A stretch of 64,000 bases of DNA from Bacteroidota bacterium (lineage in GTDB: Bacteria; Bacteroidota; Bacteroidia; UBA8524), in assembly GCA_008933805.1 (NCBI GenBank), contig WBUH01000005.1, positions 1 to 64,000 on the forward strand. Direction: 5' to 3'. This document shows positions 34,160 to 44,619 of the stretch, piece by piece. Under the pieces are notes generated by a model that searched no databases, was not told the DNA's origin, and saw nothing but the letters and a program-made list of their open reading frames with translations. Each line of letters begins with the position of its first letter. Position 1 is the stretch's first letter. Position numbers and translations under genes: made by a program.

Positions 34160-34720
34160 ATTACCTACCTGCAAAGGACTTAAGTCCTTTGCAAGTAGGT
34201 AATTTTGATAGCATGGGGTTTCAACCCCTTGTTTTTAACGCCGAATGGTTTTATACCATTCGGGGGTAACCCCACTAATAACGGCGGGCTTTATGCCCGT
34301 CGGGGAAACGGAATGCCGTCAGGGTTGCGACAGGTATAAAACCTGTCGCTATTGAGAGCGTGCAGTACAAGAAGTATCTTTTTTGTTTTTGGCACGAAGC
34401 CACAAAGCTCCCTAATTCATATCCGTTTTGCGCCTTAGTGCCTTCGTGGCATAAGAAAGAAACCCCAGCATTCTGGATGGTTTAATACCATTCGGGGCGA
34501 GCTCTATTAATAGAGGCGGGCTTTATGCCCGTCGGGGAAACGGAATGCCGTCGGAGTACGACAGGTATAAAACCTGTCGCTATTGAGAGCGTGCAGCACA
34601 AGAAGCATCTTTTTTGTTTTTGCCACGAAGTCGCAAAGCTCCCTAATTCATATCCGTTTTGCGTCTTCGTGCCTTCGTGGTAAAAGAAACAACGTCGGGC
34701 TTTATGCCCGTCGTGAACGT
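34160..34720. repeat. Mixed repeat block: one class A hairpin pair and two class B units
   Basis: Most of the 638-bp gap before the transporter gene. It begins with a 44-nt ATTACC..CTTAAG..GGTAAT hairpin (34160-34203) and a GGGGTTTCAACCCC hairpin (34215-34228). Two class B units with period about 231 follow (GAGAGCGTGCAG at 34354 and 34585), each with GAATGG..CCATTC type, GGCGGGCTTTATGCCCGTC and GACAGGTATAAAACCTGTC hairpins and the CACGAAG..CACAAAG or CACGAAGTCGCAAAG block. This is the only site where class A and class B elements are contiguous. No gene is seen. Confidence 0.9.
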
Positions 34721-34743
34721 TAGTTATTTACTGTACCCCGCAC

Positions 34744-34751
34744 TATCTTCG
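34744..34751 (+). promoter_or_regulatory. Putative -7 box of the DMT transporter gene
   Basis: TATCTTCG lies eight bases before the TTG start, close enough for a leaderless or near-leaderless transcript. Confidence 0.3.
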
Positions 34752-34759
34752 CACCCGTT

Positions 34760-35653
34760 TTGGGTACACGGCTAAAGGTTCATATATCACTTTTCATCGT
34801 CTCGTTAATATACGGGGCCACCTTCTCCTTAGCCAAAGAAGTAATGCCCAAATACATATCACCGCTCACGTTCATCGTACTGAGAGTAGGGTGTGCCTTG
34901 ATACTTTTCCTTATTTTTCATTCCCTTTTTATCCGAGAAAAAATTGAACGTAAAGACATAGGCGGTTTGGCGCTTTCGGCCCTGTTTGGGGTAGCTGCCA
35001 ATATGCTGATGTTTTTTGAGGGATTGGCCAACACCACGCCCATCAATGCCTCAGTGCTAATGATGGTTACGCCCGTGTTTGTGTTTGTCATCCATACCGT
35101 AGTGAATCGCCAAGGTATAAACGGAGTAAAAGCCGCTGGCATCGTTCTCGCAGCAGTAGGGGCAATGATGCTGATGGGCGGTAAACGCCTCAGCTTTAGT
35201 AAAGATACCCTGTACGGAGACGTTTATATAATCCTGAATGCCCTAAGTTACGCCGTGTATTTGGTGTACGTTAAAAAGTTTATCAAAAAGTACAACCCTA
35301 TCACCGTAAGCAAGTGGAACTTTATTTTCGGTTTCCTTTTTGTGTTACCCTTTGGTATGGGCGGTCTTGAGCCGATTGATTGGGCAAGCTTTACCCCTTT
35401 TATATGGTTTTGCTTTTGGTTTGTGCTGGTAGCCACCACATTTATTACGTATTTACTTAATGCGTGGGCGTTGCAGCACGCACCTTCAACGCTTGTAGGC
35501 TCATACATATACCTGCAACCCGTTATTGCAACCATTATAGCCCTTGCCAGCCAAAAAGACGTACTTACGTCAGAAAAGATTATATTTATCCTGTTAATAT
35601 TTACGGGGGTGTATTTAGTATCCCTCACACCTAAAAAAACAATCACTGAATGA
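34760..35653 (+). CDS. EamA/DMT-superfamily transporter
   Basis: A 297-residue inner-membrane protein with ten predicted helices in two EamA halves (about 8-135 and 150-290). The N-terminal SLIYGATFSLAKEVMPKYISP and the second-half ILNALSYAVYLVYVKKFIKKYNP are typical. The family exports or takes up small metabolites; the substrate is unknown. An in-frame stop at 34721 and lack of ATG leave TTG at 34760 as the best start. The stop overlaps the start region of yicC (ATGATGA), so the two genes are coupled. Confidence 0.88.
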   Translation: MGTRLKVHISLFIVSLIYGATFSLAKEVMPKYISPLTFIVLRVGCALILFLIFHSLFIREKIERKDIGGLALSALFGVAANMLMFFEGLANTTPINASVLMMVTPVFVFVIHTVVNRQGINGVKAAGIVLAAVGAMMLMGGKRLSFSKDTLYGDVYIILNALSYAVYLVYVKKFIKKYNPITVSKWNFIFGFLFVLPFGMGGLEPIDWASFTPFIWFCFWFVLVATTFITYLLNAWALQHAPSTLVGSYIYLQPVIATIIALASQKDVLTSEKIIFILLIFTGVYLVSLTPKKTITE

Positions 35654-36531
35654 TGAAATTACGCTCGATGACGGGGTTTGGCGGTGCCGAGGCAGCCAAT
35701 AACCGAATAGCAGTGAAGGCCGAGTTAAAATCGCTGAACGGAAAATTTATGGACCTTAACCTGCGTATGCCCCGCAATGTGCAGAACAAAGAAATAGCCT
35801 TACGCCGCGAACTAAGCAAACGCATTGAACGCGGAACAGCTACCTTGTTCTTAAACATTGAGCGCAACGTAACAGGGGCGGATGCTCCGCTAGTAGATGG
35901 CGAAATGGCTAAAAAGCTGTTTGGTGAGATTGAACAACTGCAACAGACTTTGAATTACCAAAGCGGTAATATTTTAGATAGAGTACTGGCGTTTCCCGGT
36001 GTGATAAATACCGATGATACCGAAGAGTTGGACGAAGACGATTGGAAACTGGTGGAAGCTACTATCGACCAAGCCTTTGATGCGTTTGACGCTTTCCGTT
36101 TGCAAGAAGGGGATGCCTTGAAGCAGGATTTACAGAAGTTTGTTGAAAACATACAGAACTGCCTGCCAGAGATTGAAAAGTTTGAAGGCGAACGTATTAC
36201 TGCGTTGCGCGACCGTATTTATAACCAGTTGCAAGCCACCCTTGACGATGAAAAGCTGGACAAAGACCGCTTTGAGCAGGAAATGATATATTACCTTGAA
36301 AAAATTGATTTTAGCGAAGAAAAATCGAGGTTGATACAGCACTGCCGCTACTTTACCGATACCCTTGCCAAAGAACCCGGAGGTAAGAAACTGGGCTTTA
36401 TCGCGCAAGAAATGGGTCGTGAAATAAATACGTTGGGTGCCAAAGCTTCTCACTTCAACATCCAACAACTGGTGGTAGTGATGAAGGACGAGCTTGAAAA
36501 GATAAAAGAGCAGGTAAACAACGTTTTGTAG
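35653..36531 (+). CDS. yicC: YicC family endoribonuclease
   Basis: A 292-residue cytosolic protein of the YicC family, in which E. coli YicC is reported as an endoribonuclease. It opens with LRSMTGFGGAEAANNRIAVKAELKSLNGKF, the family signature, then a helical middle, and ends in the DUF1732 part with LIQHCRYFTDTL, GKKLGFIAQEMGREINTLGAKASH. ATG-ATG at 35650/35653 leaves the exact start open by one codon. The stop of the transporter gene overlaps it. A class B hairpin set follows in the gap to guaB. Confidence 0.92.
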   Translation: MKLRSMTGFGGAEAANNRIAVKAELKSLNGKFMDLNLRMPRNVQNKEIALRRELSKRIERGTATLFLNIERNVTGADAPLVDGEMAKKLFGEIEQLQQTLNYQSGNILDRVLAFPGVINTDDTEELDEDDWKLVEATIDQAFDAFDAFRLQEGDALKQDLQKFVENIQNCLPEIEKFEGERITALRDRIYNQLQATLDDEKLDKDRFEQEMIYYLEKIDFSEEKSRLIQHCRYFTDTLAKEPGGKKLGFIAQEMGREINTLGAKASHFNIQQLVVVMKDELEKIKEQVNNVL

Positions 36532-36545
36532 GGGCCTTACCTATG

Positions 36546-36646
36546 TTCAGAATATAAAATTCTGTCTGTTATTATATAGAGCGTCGAATGGTTTTAAACC
36601 ATTCGACGCATATAATTTCCAAGCGGGGGACTTCATGTCCTTCGCT
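36546..36646. repeat. Class B hairpin cassette, copy between yicC and guaB
   Basis: TTCAGAATATAAAATTCTGT, then GCGTCGAATGG / CCATTCGACGC around TTTTAAA (36581-36609), then an AGCGGGGGACTTCATGTCC..TTCGCT palindrome. The outer stem GCGTCG..CGACGC differs from the CATCCC..GGGATG and CATCGC..GCGATG stems of the 14.4-kb copies but pairs perfectly. Confidence 0.85.
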
Positions 36647-36671
36647 AAATACAGTAACTCTAATTTTCTTC

Positions 36672-38231
<1,560 letters not shown>

Positions 38232-38257
38232 TTGGTTTGCAAAAGGATTATTAAAAC

Positions 38258-38295
38258 AAAGGCCACACTTGCGTGTGGCCTTTGTTGTTTTTGGA
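38258..38295 (+). terminator. Intrinsic terminator after guaB
   Basis: A perfect 11-bp stem AAAGGCCACAC / GTGTGGCCTTT with loop TTGC, followed by GTTGTTTTTGG, 26 bases after the guaB stop. It may also serve the convergent lnt gene. Confidence 0.92.
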
Positions 38296-38314
38296 GTCTA
38301 ATGTGTAATATCTT

Positions 38315-39901
38315 TTAATGCCCTTTGCGTACTATTCTTTTCACAAAGGTTGAAAGGAAAATAATAATGCCTATCCAAGCACCTATTTTACCAATATAGT
38401 CGCCGTTTTGGGCATACCATGTCATATCCTGCTTCAAATAAGTAGTTCTGTTTAATTGGGCAGGTACCCACCAGTTGGTGTGTTCTTCAATCTCACCCTT
38501 ATAATTTATAAAAGCAGAGATACCTGTGTTTGCACTACGAGCAATATTCCGGCGCATTTCTATGGCACGCAGGCGGGCGTAGTGCAAGTGCTGACGGTAG
38601 CCGGGTGTATTGCGCCACCATCCGTCGTTGGTAATAATGCACAGCAAATCAGCCCCCTGGCGAACGTATCTTCCCACCCAATCCCCATAAACGCTTTCGT
38701 AGCAAATAATCGGGGCAATGTGCATGCTATCGGCAGTAATAAATACTTCGGCATCGTCTTGTATGCCCAAACTGCCCGATGTTCCCCCCAAGTCAAACAG
38801 CTTTTCAATTGGACGGAAAACAGACGGGTAGGGCAAAATCTCAACTCCCGGCACCAGTTTACTTTTGTGGTATATCTTCACACTATCCGTGCTATCAATC
38901 AGCAAGGCAGTATTATAAGCATCAAAATACACATCCGCGTCACTGTATTTTCTTGCCGTAGCTGTTAACTTTTCTCCTTCTTTAAAGTGGTGTCTTGTAT
39001 CAGCTCCCGTTAAAATGCTCACTTTGTGCTTGCGGCAAAACTCACGCAATTGCAGTATGGCTGATGAGTTGTTTATTTCTTCTTCCTCAATAGGCTGTGT
39101 TAGTGATGTTTCAGGAAACATTACCAACCGTGTTTTCGGGGTAACGCTCTCCTCGGCCAGTTGCAGCATAATCTGTACCTGCTCCTGCGGGGTTTTCCCG
39201 CCAAATTTATCCGTGTACGGGTCGATATTGGGTTGTATTACACTCACGTTGGCTACATCTTGCTCGCGTGTGCCGTCGGTTGTGGTTAATGCATTTAGGA
39301 TGATGTACGACGAAATCAGTGGCAACAACACAGTAACCGCAAGGTTAATTACCCGTGGGCGGGTATAACTTTGAATGAGTTTAAACACCAAAATATTGGT
39401 AAGCAACACCCAAAGGCTGCCACCCAAAAATCCTGTAAACTCATACCATTGCACCATGTTGGGCAGGGTAGCAAACACATTGCCCAGCGTGAGCCAAGGC
39501 CACGATATTTGCCAGTTGAGGTGTAAATATTCAAACGCCAGCCAATAGCAGATAAAAGCAGGGTAAGCCAGTTTATCGCCAAAGACTTTACGCGTGAGGT
39601 GGAAACCTAACCACGGTAACGTCATTAGTAGTGCATTGAGAACAAATGCCGCCACCGCCGCGGGCGAAGCATGATATACCCACCACGTAGTGGCTAAGTT
39701 CCACATCAGCATGGCTACAAATACATAAAAGAAAAGCACGCGGTTTTTAAGGTTATTTTCTTGTATTTGCTGTTGCAGCATAAACAAGGGTACAAAACCT
39801 ATGAAAGCCAAAGGGGCAGTAACAAACGGCGGCCATGCCAGCCATAATAAGAGGCCGGCGGCAAGACTTAAAAACAAGTAGTTATTCGTCAGTTTCTTCA
39901 T
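38315..39901 (-). CDS. lnt: Apolipoprotein N-acyltransferase
   Basis: A 528-residue inner-membrane enzyme that adds the third acyl chain to lipoproteins. Seven or eight helices occupy about residues 5-200 (LAAGLLLWLAWPPFVTAPLAFIGFVPLF first). The periplasmic nitrilase-like domain has Glu in VMFPETSLTQ, Lys in YHKSKLVPGVEILPY and the nucleophile in APIICYESVYGDW. The final helix is IGAWIGIIIFLSTF. The start at MKKLTNNY avoids a long overlap with rsmI (remaining overlap 20 bp), implying cotranscription. Lipoproteins in this window (FKBP, 27933, 33117) would be its substrates. Confidence 0.93.
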   Translation of the reverse strand: MKKLTNNYLFLSLAAGLLLWLAWPPFVTAPLAFIGFVPLFMLQQQIQENNLKNRVLFFYVFVAMLMWNLATTWWVYHASPAAVAAFVLNALLMTLPWLGFHLTRKVFGDKLAYPAFICYWLAFEYLHLNWQISWPWLTLGNVFATLPNMVQWYEFTGFLGGSLWVLLTNILVFKLIQSYTRPRVINLAVTVLLPLISSYIILNALTTTDGTREQDVANVSVIQPNIDPYTDKFGGKTPQEQVQIMLQLAEESVTPKTRLVMFPETSLTQPIEEEEINNSSAILQLREFCRKHKVSILTGADTRHHFKEGEKLTATARKYSDADVYFDAYNTALLIDSTDSVKIYHKSKLVPGVEILPYPSVFRPIEKLFDLGGTSGSLGIQDDAEVFITADSMHIAPIICYESVYGDWVGRYVRQGADLLCIITNDGWWRNTPGYRQHLHYARLRAIEMRRNIARSANTGISAFINYKGEIEEHTNWWVPAQLNRTTYLKQDMTWYAQNGDYIGKIGAWIGIIIFLSTFVKRIVRKGH

Positions 39902-40604
39902 GGGTTTGCGGGGCGTTGGGTTGATAGCCTTTTCCGGCAATTACAAGTACCAGTTCTCCTTTAACGGGCTTTTTGGTAAAATGTGTATGTAGTTCAGCCA
40001 ATGTGCCGTTTACAGTTTCTTCGAACATTTTGGTAAGCTCCCGCGATACGGAAGCGGGTCGGTCATCACCAAAATAGGCAGCAAAATCTTTCAGAGTTTT
40101 AAGCAACCTGTATGGCGATTCGTAAAAAATCATGGTACGCTCTTCGTTTTCCAATGCTTTCAAAGCCGTTTGGCGGCCTTTCTTTTGGGCCAGGAATCCC
40201 TCAAAACAAAAGCGTGTGGCAGGCAAGCCGCTTTTTACCAAAGCAGGTACAAACGCGGTAGCACCGGGCAAGCATTCAACTTTTACGTTGTGTCGCAGGC
40301 ATTCTCGCACCAATAAAAAACCGGGATCGCTGATAGCGGGTGTTCCCGCATCGGTTACCAAGGCCATTTTTTCGCCCGCAGCCATGCGGTGTACCAATCC
40401 TTCCAACTCGCGGTGCTCGTTGTGTTGGTGGTAAGCTTGCAGTTTAGCAGTTATACCGTAATGTTTCAGCAGCAAGCCGCTGGTGCGGGTATCTTCTGCC
40501 AATACTACGTCAACGGTTTTTAAAATCTCCAGTGCGCGCAGGGTAATATCCTGCAAATTGCCGATGGGTGTAGGGACTAAATAAAGCAAAACAGGTGTTT
40601 GCAT
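39882..40604 (-). CDS. rsmI: 16S rRNA (cytidine(1402)-2'-O)-methyltransferase
   Basis: A 240-residue SAM-dependent enzyme of the tetrapyrrole-methylase fold, modifying C1402 of 16S rRNA. It opens with LYLVPTPIGNLQDITLRALEIL and continues VLAEDTRTSGLLLKHYGI, MALVTDAGTPAISDPGFLLV and the MIFYESPYRLLKTLKDF block of the family. Length is a little under the E. coli protein (286). It is upstream of lnt with a short overlap. Confidence 0.94.
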   Translation of the reverse strand: MQTPVLLYLVPTPIGNLQDITLRALEILKTVDVVLAEDTRTSGLLLKHYGITAKLQAYHQHNEHRELEGLVHRMAAGEKMALVTDAGTPAISDPGFLLVRECLRHNVKVECLPGATAFVPALVKSGLPATRFCFEGFLAQKKGRQTALKALENEERTMIFYESPYRLLKTLKDFAAYFGDDRPASVSRELTKMFEETVNGTLAELHTHFTKKPVKGELVLVIAGKGYQPNAPQTHEETDE

Positions 40605-40657
40605 ACCTACGCGAAGGTAGGTTTTTTGGAGGTTATGGACTTTATGTCGTTTATTAA

Positions 40658-41191
40658 TTATTGGCGCGAGAAGGTATAGGCGGCTGTTACGGTGTTTTGC
40701 ACTAAGTTCAAGTTGTTTTCTCCTTTTATAAACTCATGTCCGTAGTACAATGAGAATTTACCGTATCCCAATCCGGCTTGCGGCCTCAAAGCCCAAATAC
40801 CCGAAGCAGCGTTTTCGTAGCGAAGTCCCTTTATACTGCTTGTGATGTAAAAGCCTTTACCGATAAATAGGTTATTCCATACCGCTATACTGCTTGCAAA
40901 ACGCTTTTCATTAAATAAACGACCTACAGAAAGGTTGCATCCGTAACTTAAAGGTAGTTGTGGGGATAATACTATTAATGAAGCACCGATGAAACCGGCT
41001 TCGTTACCCGATTGCAATTCAGCAATAAGACCTAAGAACCGAGTTTGGGTACATCTGATTGAACCTGTACCACACTGAGGCCTGAACCACATTGATTTTG
41101 AAGAAACAAAAAGAGGCTCTGCGCTTCTTTGTGCATTTAATGCAGTTACTCCCAATAGGATTACAACAGCAAGGGCGGTTAGTTTTTTCAT
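40658..41191 (-). CDS. Secreted protein, possibly small beta-barrel, function unknown
   Basis: A 177-residue exported protein with a signal peptide (about 1-20, ending TALNAQ). The mature part alternates hydrophobic and polar residues in strand-length segments (LIAELQSGNEAGFIGASLIVL, GYGKFSLYYGHEFIKG, VTAAYTFSRQ) and ends in an aromatic residue two before the last, like outer-membrane beta-barrels. Two cysteines lie in RPQCGTGSIRCTQTRF. I recognise no named family. It is transcribed with rsmI-lnt or alone; the gap to rsmI is 53 bp. Confidence 0.7.
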   Translation of the reverse strand: MKKLTALAVVILLGVTALNAQRSAEPLFVSSKSMWFRPQCGTGSIRCTQTRFLGLIAELQSGNEAGFIGASLIVLSPQLPLSYGCNLSVGRLFNEKRFASSIAVWNNLFIGKGFYITSSIKGLRYENAASGIWALRPQAGLGYGKFSLYYGHEFIKGENNLNLVQNTVTAAYTFSRQ

Positions 41192-41287
41192 AAAGACCTC
41201 TTAACCTTATAACGGCAAAGAGCATTTTTTATTAGGCTTTTTTATCGAAAAGATAATAGTGGTGTGGTGGGGGTATACCAAAAGTCT

Positions 41288-41384
41288 TGGGGTTGAAACC
41301 CCATGCTACCAAAATTACCTGCTTGCAAAGGGCTTAAGTCCTTTGCAAGCAGGTAATTTTAACAGAGACAGATTTTAATCTGTC
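41288..41384. repeat. Three-hairpin repeat cassette, copy A4
   Basis: TGGGGTTGAAACCCCA (41288-41303), a 44-nt ATTACC..CTTAAG..GGTAAT hairpin (41314-41357), and GACAGATTTTAATCTGTC (41367-41384). Orientation is as at 4293. The arms GCTTGCAAAG / CTTTGCAAGC of the central hairpin pair perfectly and differ from those of the other copies. Confidence 0.88.
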
Positions 41385-41398
41385 ATAAAAAATGCTGT

Positions 41399-42418
41399 TT
41401 ACAAAACCAAGCCTTCAAACAAACCGTCTGTCGTGCGGATTTCTCCGGTTACATACTGGTTAAAGTTTTTCAGCTCTTCGCGCTCGTAGTGTTTTAACGG
41501 AGCCAGTTGTTCAGGGGTGAAAATGCCTGTGGCTTCAATAAACCGTTGTGCCACGTTGTATTGAGGCAGCATTTCGCCGTCATCAATTTTAATGGCAACA
41601 CCAATTTTTTCTTCGGTCAATCCCATGCAAAAAACCCCTTCGGCACCTGTTTTACCAATAATACGCGGAGCACACACCTGCATCATTTCAGTGCAGTAGC
41701 GGTTACGTCCGGCCACCATATAGGGATATTTACTCACTGCTTCAATAATTGTGGCGCAGGCTTTTTGTCGTTCAGGACTGAATTTTACAGGATGTACCAA
41801 GTTTTTATACCCTACCGCCTGATGGTACACCGATATGGAAAATATAGGTGCCGAACATCCGTCAAGTGCCACCACCATACTTTCTTTAGGATATTCGTAC
41901 AACTCTGAAGTAGCCTGCATAATGGCCTGCTGTGCAGGGTGATTAGGGTTTATATAATCTTGTACCGGCCATCCCATAAACACACAATAGGCCAAAAATC
42001 CGGCATGCTTACCACTGCAATTATTGTGGATGTGATGCGGCTTGCCGCTATCTTTTATTAACTGGTTGGCTGTTTTTCGGTCGGTGGGGTATTGCGGGCC
42101 GCAAAACAGGCTTTCTTTATCCAACCCTATCTTAGTCAAAATAGAGTTTACCACCCGTTGATGTTCCTCCTCACCGTTATGGCTGCCGCACATAATGGCT
42201 ATTTCTTCTAAAGTGAAACCAAAATGCTCAACTGCACCACTCTCAAGCAAGGGTAATACTTGGATTAGTTTTAATGCCGAGCGGGGGTAGCATATTTGCT
42301 GCACATCGCCTTCGCTGTATATAATATTGTTATCCCTGTCTACCACACATACCACCCCGCGGTGAAAGCTCTCAAGCACATTGTTGCGGTATATTTCTAC
42401 TAAAATCGGGTTTGTCAT
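41399..42418 (-). CDS. Asparaginase II-family protein
   Basis: A 339-residue protein of the Asparaginase_II family (the group typified by Rhizobium etli AnsA-type enzymes, unrelated to E. coli AnsB). It shows the opening LVEIYRNNVLESFHRGVVCVVD, SALKLIQVLPLLESG, the MCGSHNGEEEHQRVV block, HIHNNCSGKHAGFLAYC and the VALDGCSAPIFSISV segment with conserved cysteines and serines. The family hydrolyses asparagine; the substrate here is inferred. I start at MTNPILVEI; upstream residues overlap the DnaJ gene. It lies 10 bp after the DnaJ-like gene and belongs to its operon. Confidence 0.9.
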   Translation of the reverse strand: MTNPILVEIYRNNVLESFHRGVVCVVDRDNNIIYSEGDVQQICYPRSALKLIQVLPLLESGAVEHFGFTLEEIAIMCGSHNGEEEHQRVVNSILTKIGLDKESLFCGPQYPTDRKTANQLIKDSGKPHHIHNNCSGKHAGFLAYCVFMGWPVQDYINPNHPAQQAIMQATSELYEYPKESMVVALDGCSAPIFSISVYHQAVGYKNLVHPVKFSPERQKACATIIEAVSKYPYMVAGRNRYCTEMMQVCAPRIIGKTGAEGVFCMGLTEEKIGVAIKIDDGEMLPQYNVAQRFIEATGIFTPEQLAPLKHYEREELKNFNQYVTGEIRTTDGLFEGLVL

Positions 42419-42428
42419 TGTTGTTGGT

Positions 42429-43523
42429 TTAATACGGTTGTATCGTCTCTTCGGGTTTTTCGTCCACCCAGTGCACTTCATAATCCTTTAGCACTCTAAG
42501 TCCTAATATACCCCTCTTAAAGTAAAGGGTTGCTTGATTACCCATCTTCACCTTATCATAGCTGGCAAAAGTGCGCAACCCGTGATAATTGGAATATTCA
42601 CCTTTCACAAAACGCATGGTACTGCTTCGCCTGTAAGAAAAGTCGGCACTATCGTCAACTTTAGAAATATACCTATAAGTTTCCGTATGCGGATTAAAAC
42701 TGACTAAGTAATTAATTAAAAACAAACTATTTAGCAACAAAGGAGCAAACAAAAACCCATAAATAGATTGTATATGACGGTCGTATATCTTTTTTCTGTA
42801 AGCCCACCAATAGCCGCCTACAATAGCACCTATGTACAAAGGCACAATAACAAAAGTGGGCAGTACTGTACTAAGGGTGATTTTAAGTATAATCGCGCCG
42901 TTTACAAGTAATGAAAACCCCATAAGATAAACAGGGTTCTCTTTGATAGAATCGAGCCAAGTAAACTTAAGTAGGTATTTAACTGCTGAGGGAAAATTAC
43001 GTACAGACTCGCGCAGTAATTTGGTTTGTATCAGCACGGCAAGACTTAGCGGCAGCGTAACTAATATTACTACTACGCTTAAAAAAAATCCAACCCAGCC
43101 GTGGGTAATAACGGCCCATACCGGTGCTATAAACAGTATGACTACCGTGAGAGCAGTAAAAAAAACATTGGTAAGGGTGTCTTTAGCGGTTTCAAGCTTA
43201 TACTCTTCTGAGTTTACAAACTCTTCGTAGCGCATACGGGCACGTTCTTGTGCTTGGCGACGTGTGTTATCCTGCTCGCGCTGCCACCAGCGGGCAAACT
43301 CTGCCTCTTGGGTGCTGCCGCTTTGTGCAACTTTCCCTTCTTTTAAATTCTTAAGGTATTTATATGCTTCTTCTAACAATATAAACTGTTGAGTAGCATC
43401 AGGGGCAGGGTTACGGTCGGGGTGCAGCTGCATCGCCTTTTTGCGGTATGCACGCACAATCTCCTGTATTGAGGCATTGGGGCTTACCCCAAGTATATCA
43501 TAGTATTGCTGTACGGTTGCCAA
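42429..43523 (-). CDS. DnaJ-domain membrane protein
   Basis: A 364-residue protein with an N-terminal J domain (about residues 5-70: YYDILGVSPNASIQEIVRAY, and the HPD tripeptide in MQLHPDRNPAPD), a charged helical linker (about 75-130), then four to six transmembrane helices (about 135-285, e.g. TVVILFIAPVWAVITHG), and a soluble tail. J domains stimulate Hsp70 ATPase, here presumably at the membrane. The frame has no nearby ATG after the in-frame stop, so TTG at 43523 is the likely start, two bases after the stop of the GNAT gene. The middle and tail are unlike any family I can name. Confidence 0.85.
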   Translation of the reverse strand: MATVQQYYDILGVSPNASIQEIVRAYRKKAMQLHPDRNPAPDATQQFILLEEAYKYLKNLKEGKVAQSGSTQEAEFARWWQREQDNTRRQAQERARMRYEEFVNSEEYKLETAKDTLTNVFFTALTVVILFIAPVWAVITHGWVGFFLSVVVILVTLPLSLAVLIQTKLLRESVRNFPSAVKYLLKFTWLDSIKENPVYLMGFSLLVNGAIILKITLSTVLPTFVIVPLYIGAIVGGYWWAYRKKIYDRHIQSIYGFLFAPLLLNSLFLINYLVSFNPHTETYRYISKVDDSADFSYRRSSTMRFVKGEYSNYHGLRTFASYDKVKMGNQATLYFKRGILGLRVLKDYEVHWVDEKPEETIQPY

Positions 43524-43525
43524 TT

Positions 43526-44047
43526 CTATTTCTTATTTAGGGCTTCCCAATCATTGCGCGTTATTTGATGTATGGCACAATAATCTTCTTCAAACCAGCG
43601 GTGTTCAGTAAACACAAATCCCATTCGTTGATAAAAGCGTATGGCATTGGTATTACTTGCCAATGGGTCAATAATTACAGCCGTAACCTTTGGATTGCTA
43701 AAACACCGTTCCAATGTTTGTTGCATCATTTGTGTGCCGTAGCCTCTGTTCAGGTCGGTACTTTCACCAATCCAAATATCCAATGCCCGCAAATTAGGCG
43801 GTGCATCACCCCAATAGTGGGTTTCCTCTTTTTCAGGGTCAATTACCATTATAAAGCCCACCGGACGGCCATTTACTTCGGCTATCAATAACTCGCGCCA
43901 ATCGTGTATACGGGGCAATTCATACTCCCAATCCCATACGTCGTTGGGTGAAGATTCTATCACATGGGGCTGTTCGTCCCAACTGCGCAATACATCAATA
44001 TCGGCAATAGTGGCTGGCCGTAATATTACTTTTTCACCGGAACTCAT
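43526..44047 (-). CDS. GNAT-family N-acetyltransferase, AAC(6')-like
   Basis: A 173-residue GNAT enzyme. It opens with [26 protein letters not shown]; the acetyl-CoA loop is in [16 protein letters not shown], and [24 protein letters not shown] is motif B. The residues before the loop (LDIWIGES) and overall length resemble the aminoglycoside 6'-acetyltransferase-type branch of GNATs, but resistance cannot be claimed from sequence. Its ATG overlaps the rdgB stop by four bases; the DnaJ gene follows directly. Confidence 0.87.
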   Translation of the reverse strand: MSSGEKVILRPATIADIDVLRSWDEQPHVIESSPNDVWDWEYELPRIHDWRELLIAEVNGRPVGFIMVIDPEKEETHYWGDAPPNLRALDIWIGESTDLNRGYGTQMMQQTLERCFSNPKVTAVIIDPLASNTNAIRFYQRMGFVFTEHRWFEEDYCAIHQITRNDWEALNKK

Positions 44048-44619
44048 CGCTTCAAATGTTCTTTCATTTTAGCAAATGCCTTAGCGCGATGACTCAACTC
44101 GTTTTTTTCATCCAAAGTCATCTCAGCAAATGTGCGGGTATGCCCGGCAGGTACAAACACAGGGTCGTAGCCAAAACCTTCTTCTCCCCTTTTGCTGCTT
44201 ATTATTTCTCCTTCGGCTATACCATCAAACGTGTATTCTTTACCTTCTATTATTAAGGCTATCACTGTTCTAAAACGGGCTTTGCGATTGCTGTGCGGTT
44301 GAAGCTTTTCAAGCAGCAAGCGTATATTATCCTCAGGATTTTTTTGAAGGCCGGCATAGCGGGCACTGTAAACACCCGGTTCACCGTTTAGGGCTTCTAC
44401 TTCAAGTCCTGTATCGTCTGCAAAACAATTCCTGCCTGTTTTTTCATACACGTAGCGGGCTTTCATCAGCGCATTACCTTCAAGTGTGGGCGCAGTTTCA
44501 GGTATTTCTTCAGTAATACCCAGTGTATCTAAACTTATAATTGTAAACCCATCGCCCAGCTTTGCCTCAATTTCTCGGGCTTTGTGGGGGTTTTGGGTAG
44601 CAAAAACCAATTCCATCAT
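44044..44619 (-). CDS. rdgB: XTP/dITP diphosphatase (HAM1/RdgB)
   Basis: A 191-residue cytosolic pyrophosphatase that removes deaminated purine triphosphates. It opens with [20 protein letters not shown], then [23 protein letters not shown], a family signature, and [23 protein letters not shown] and [12 protein letters not shown] start at [10 protein letters not shown]. The start overlaps the stop of the upstream unknown gene by about four bases and its stop overlaps the next ATG, so the operon is tightly coupled. Confidence 0.95.
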   Translation of the reverse strand: MMELVFATQNPHKAREIEAKLGDGFTIISLDTLGITEEIPETAPTLEGNALMKARYVYEKTGRNCFADDTGLEVEALNGEPGVYSARYAGLQKNPEDNIRLLLEKLQPHSNRKARFRTVIALIIEGKEYTFDGIAEGEIISSKRGEEGFGYDPVFVPAGHTRTFAEMTLDEKNELSHRAKAFAKMKEHLKR

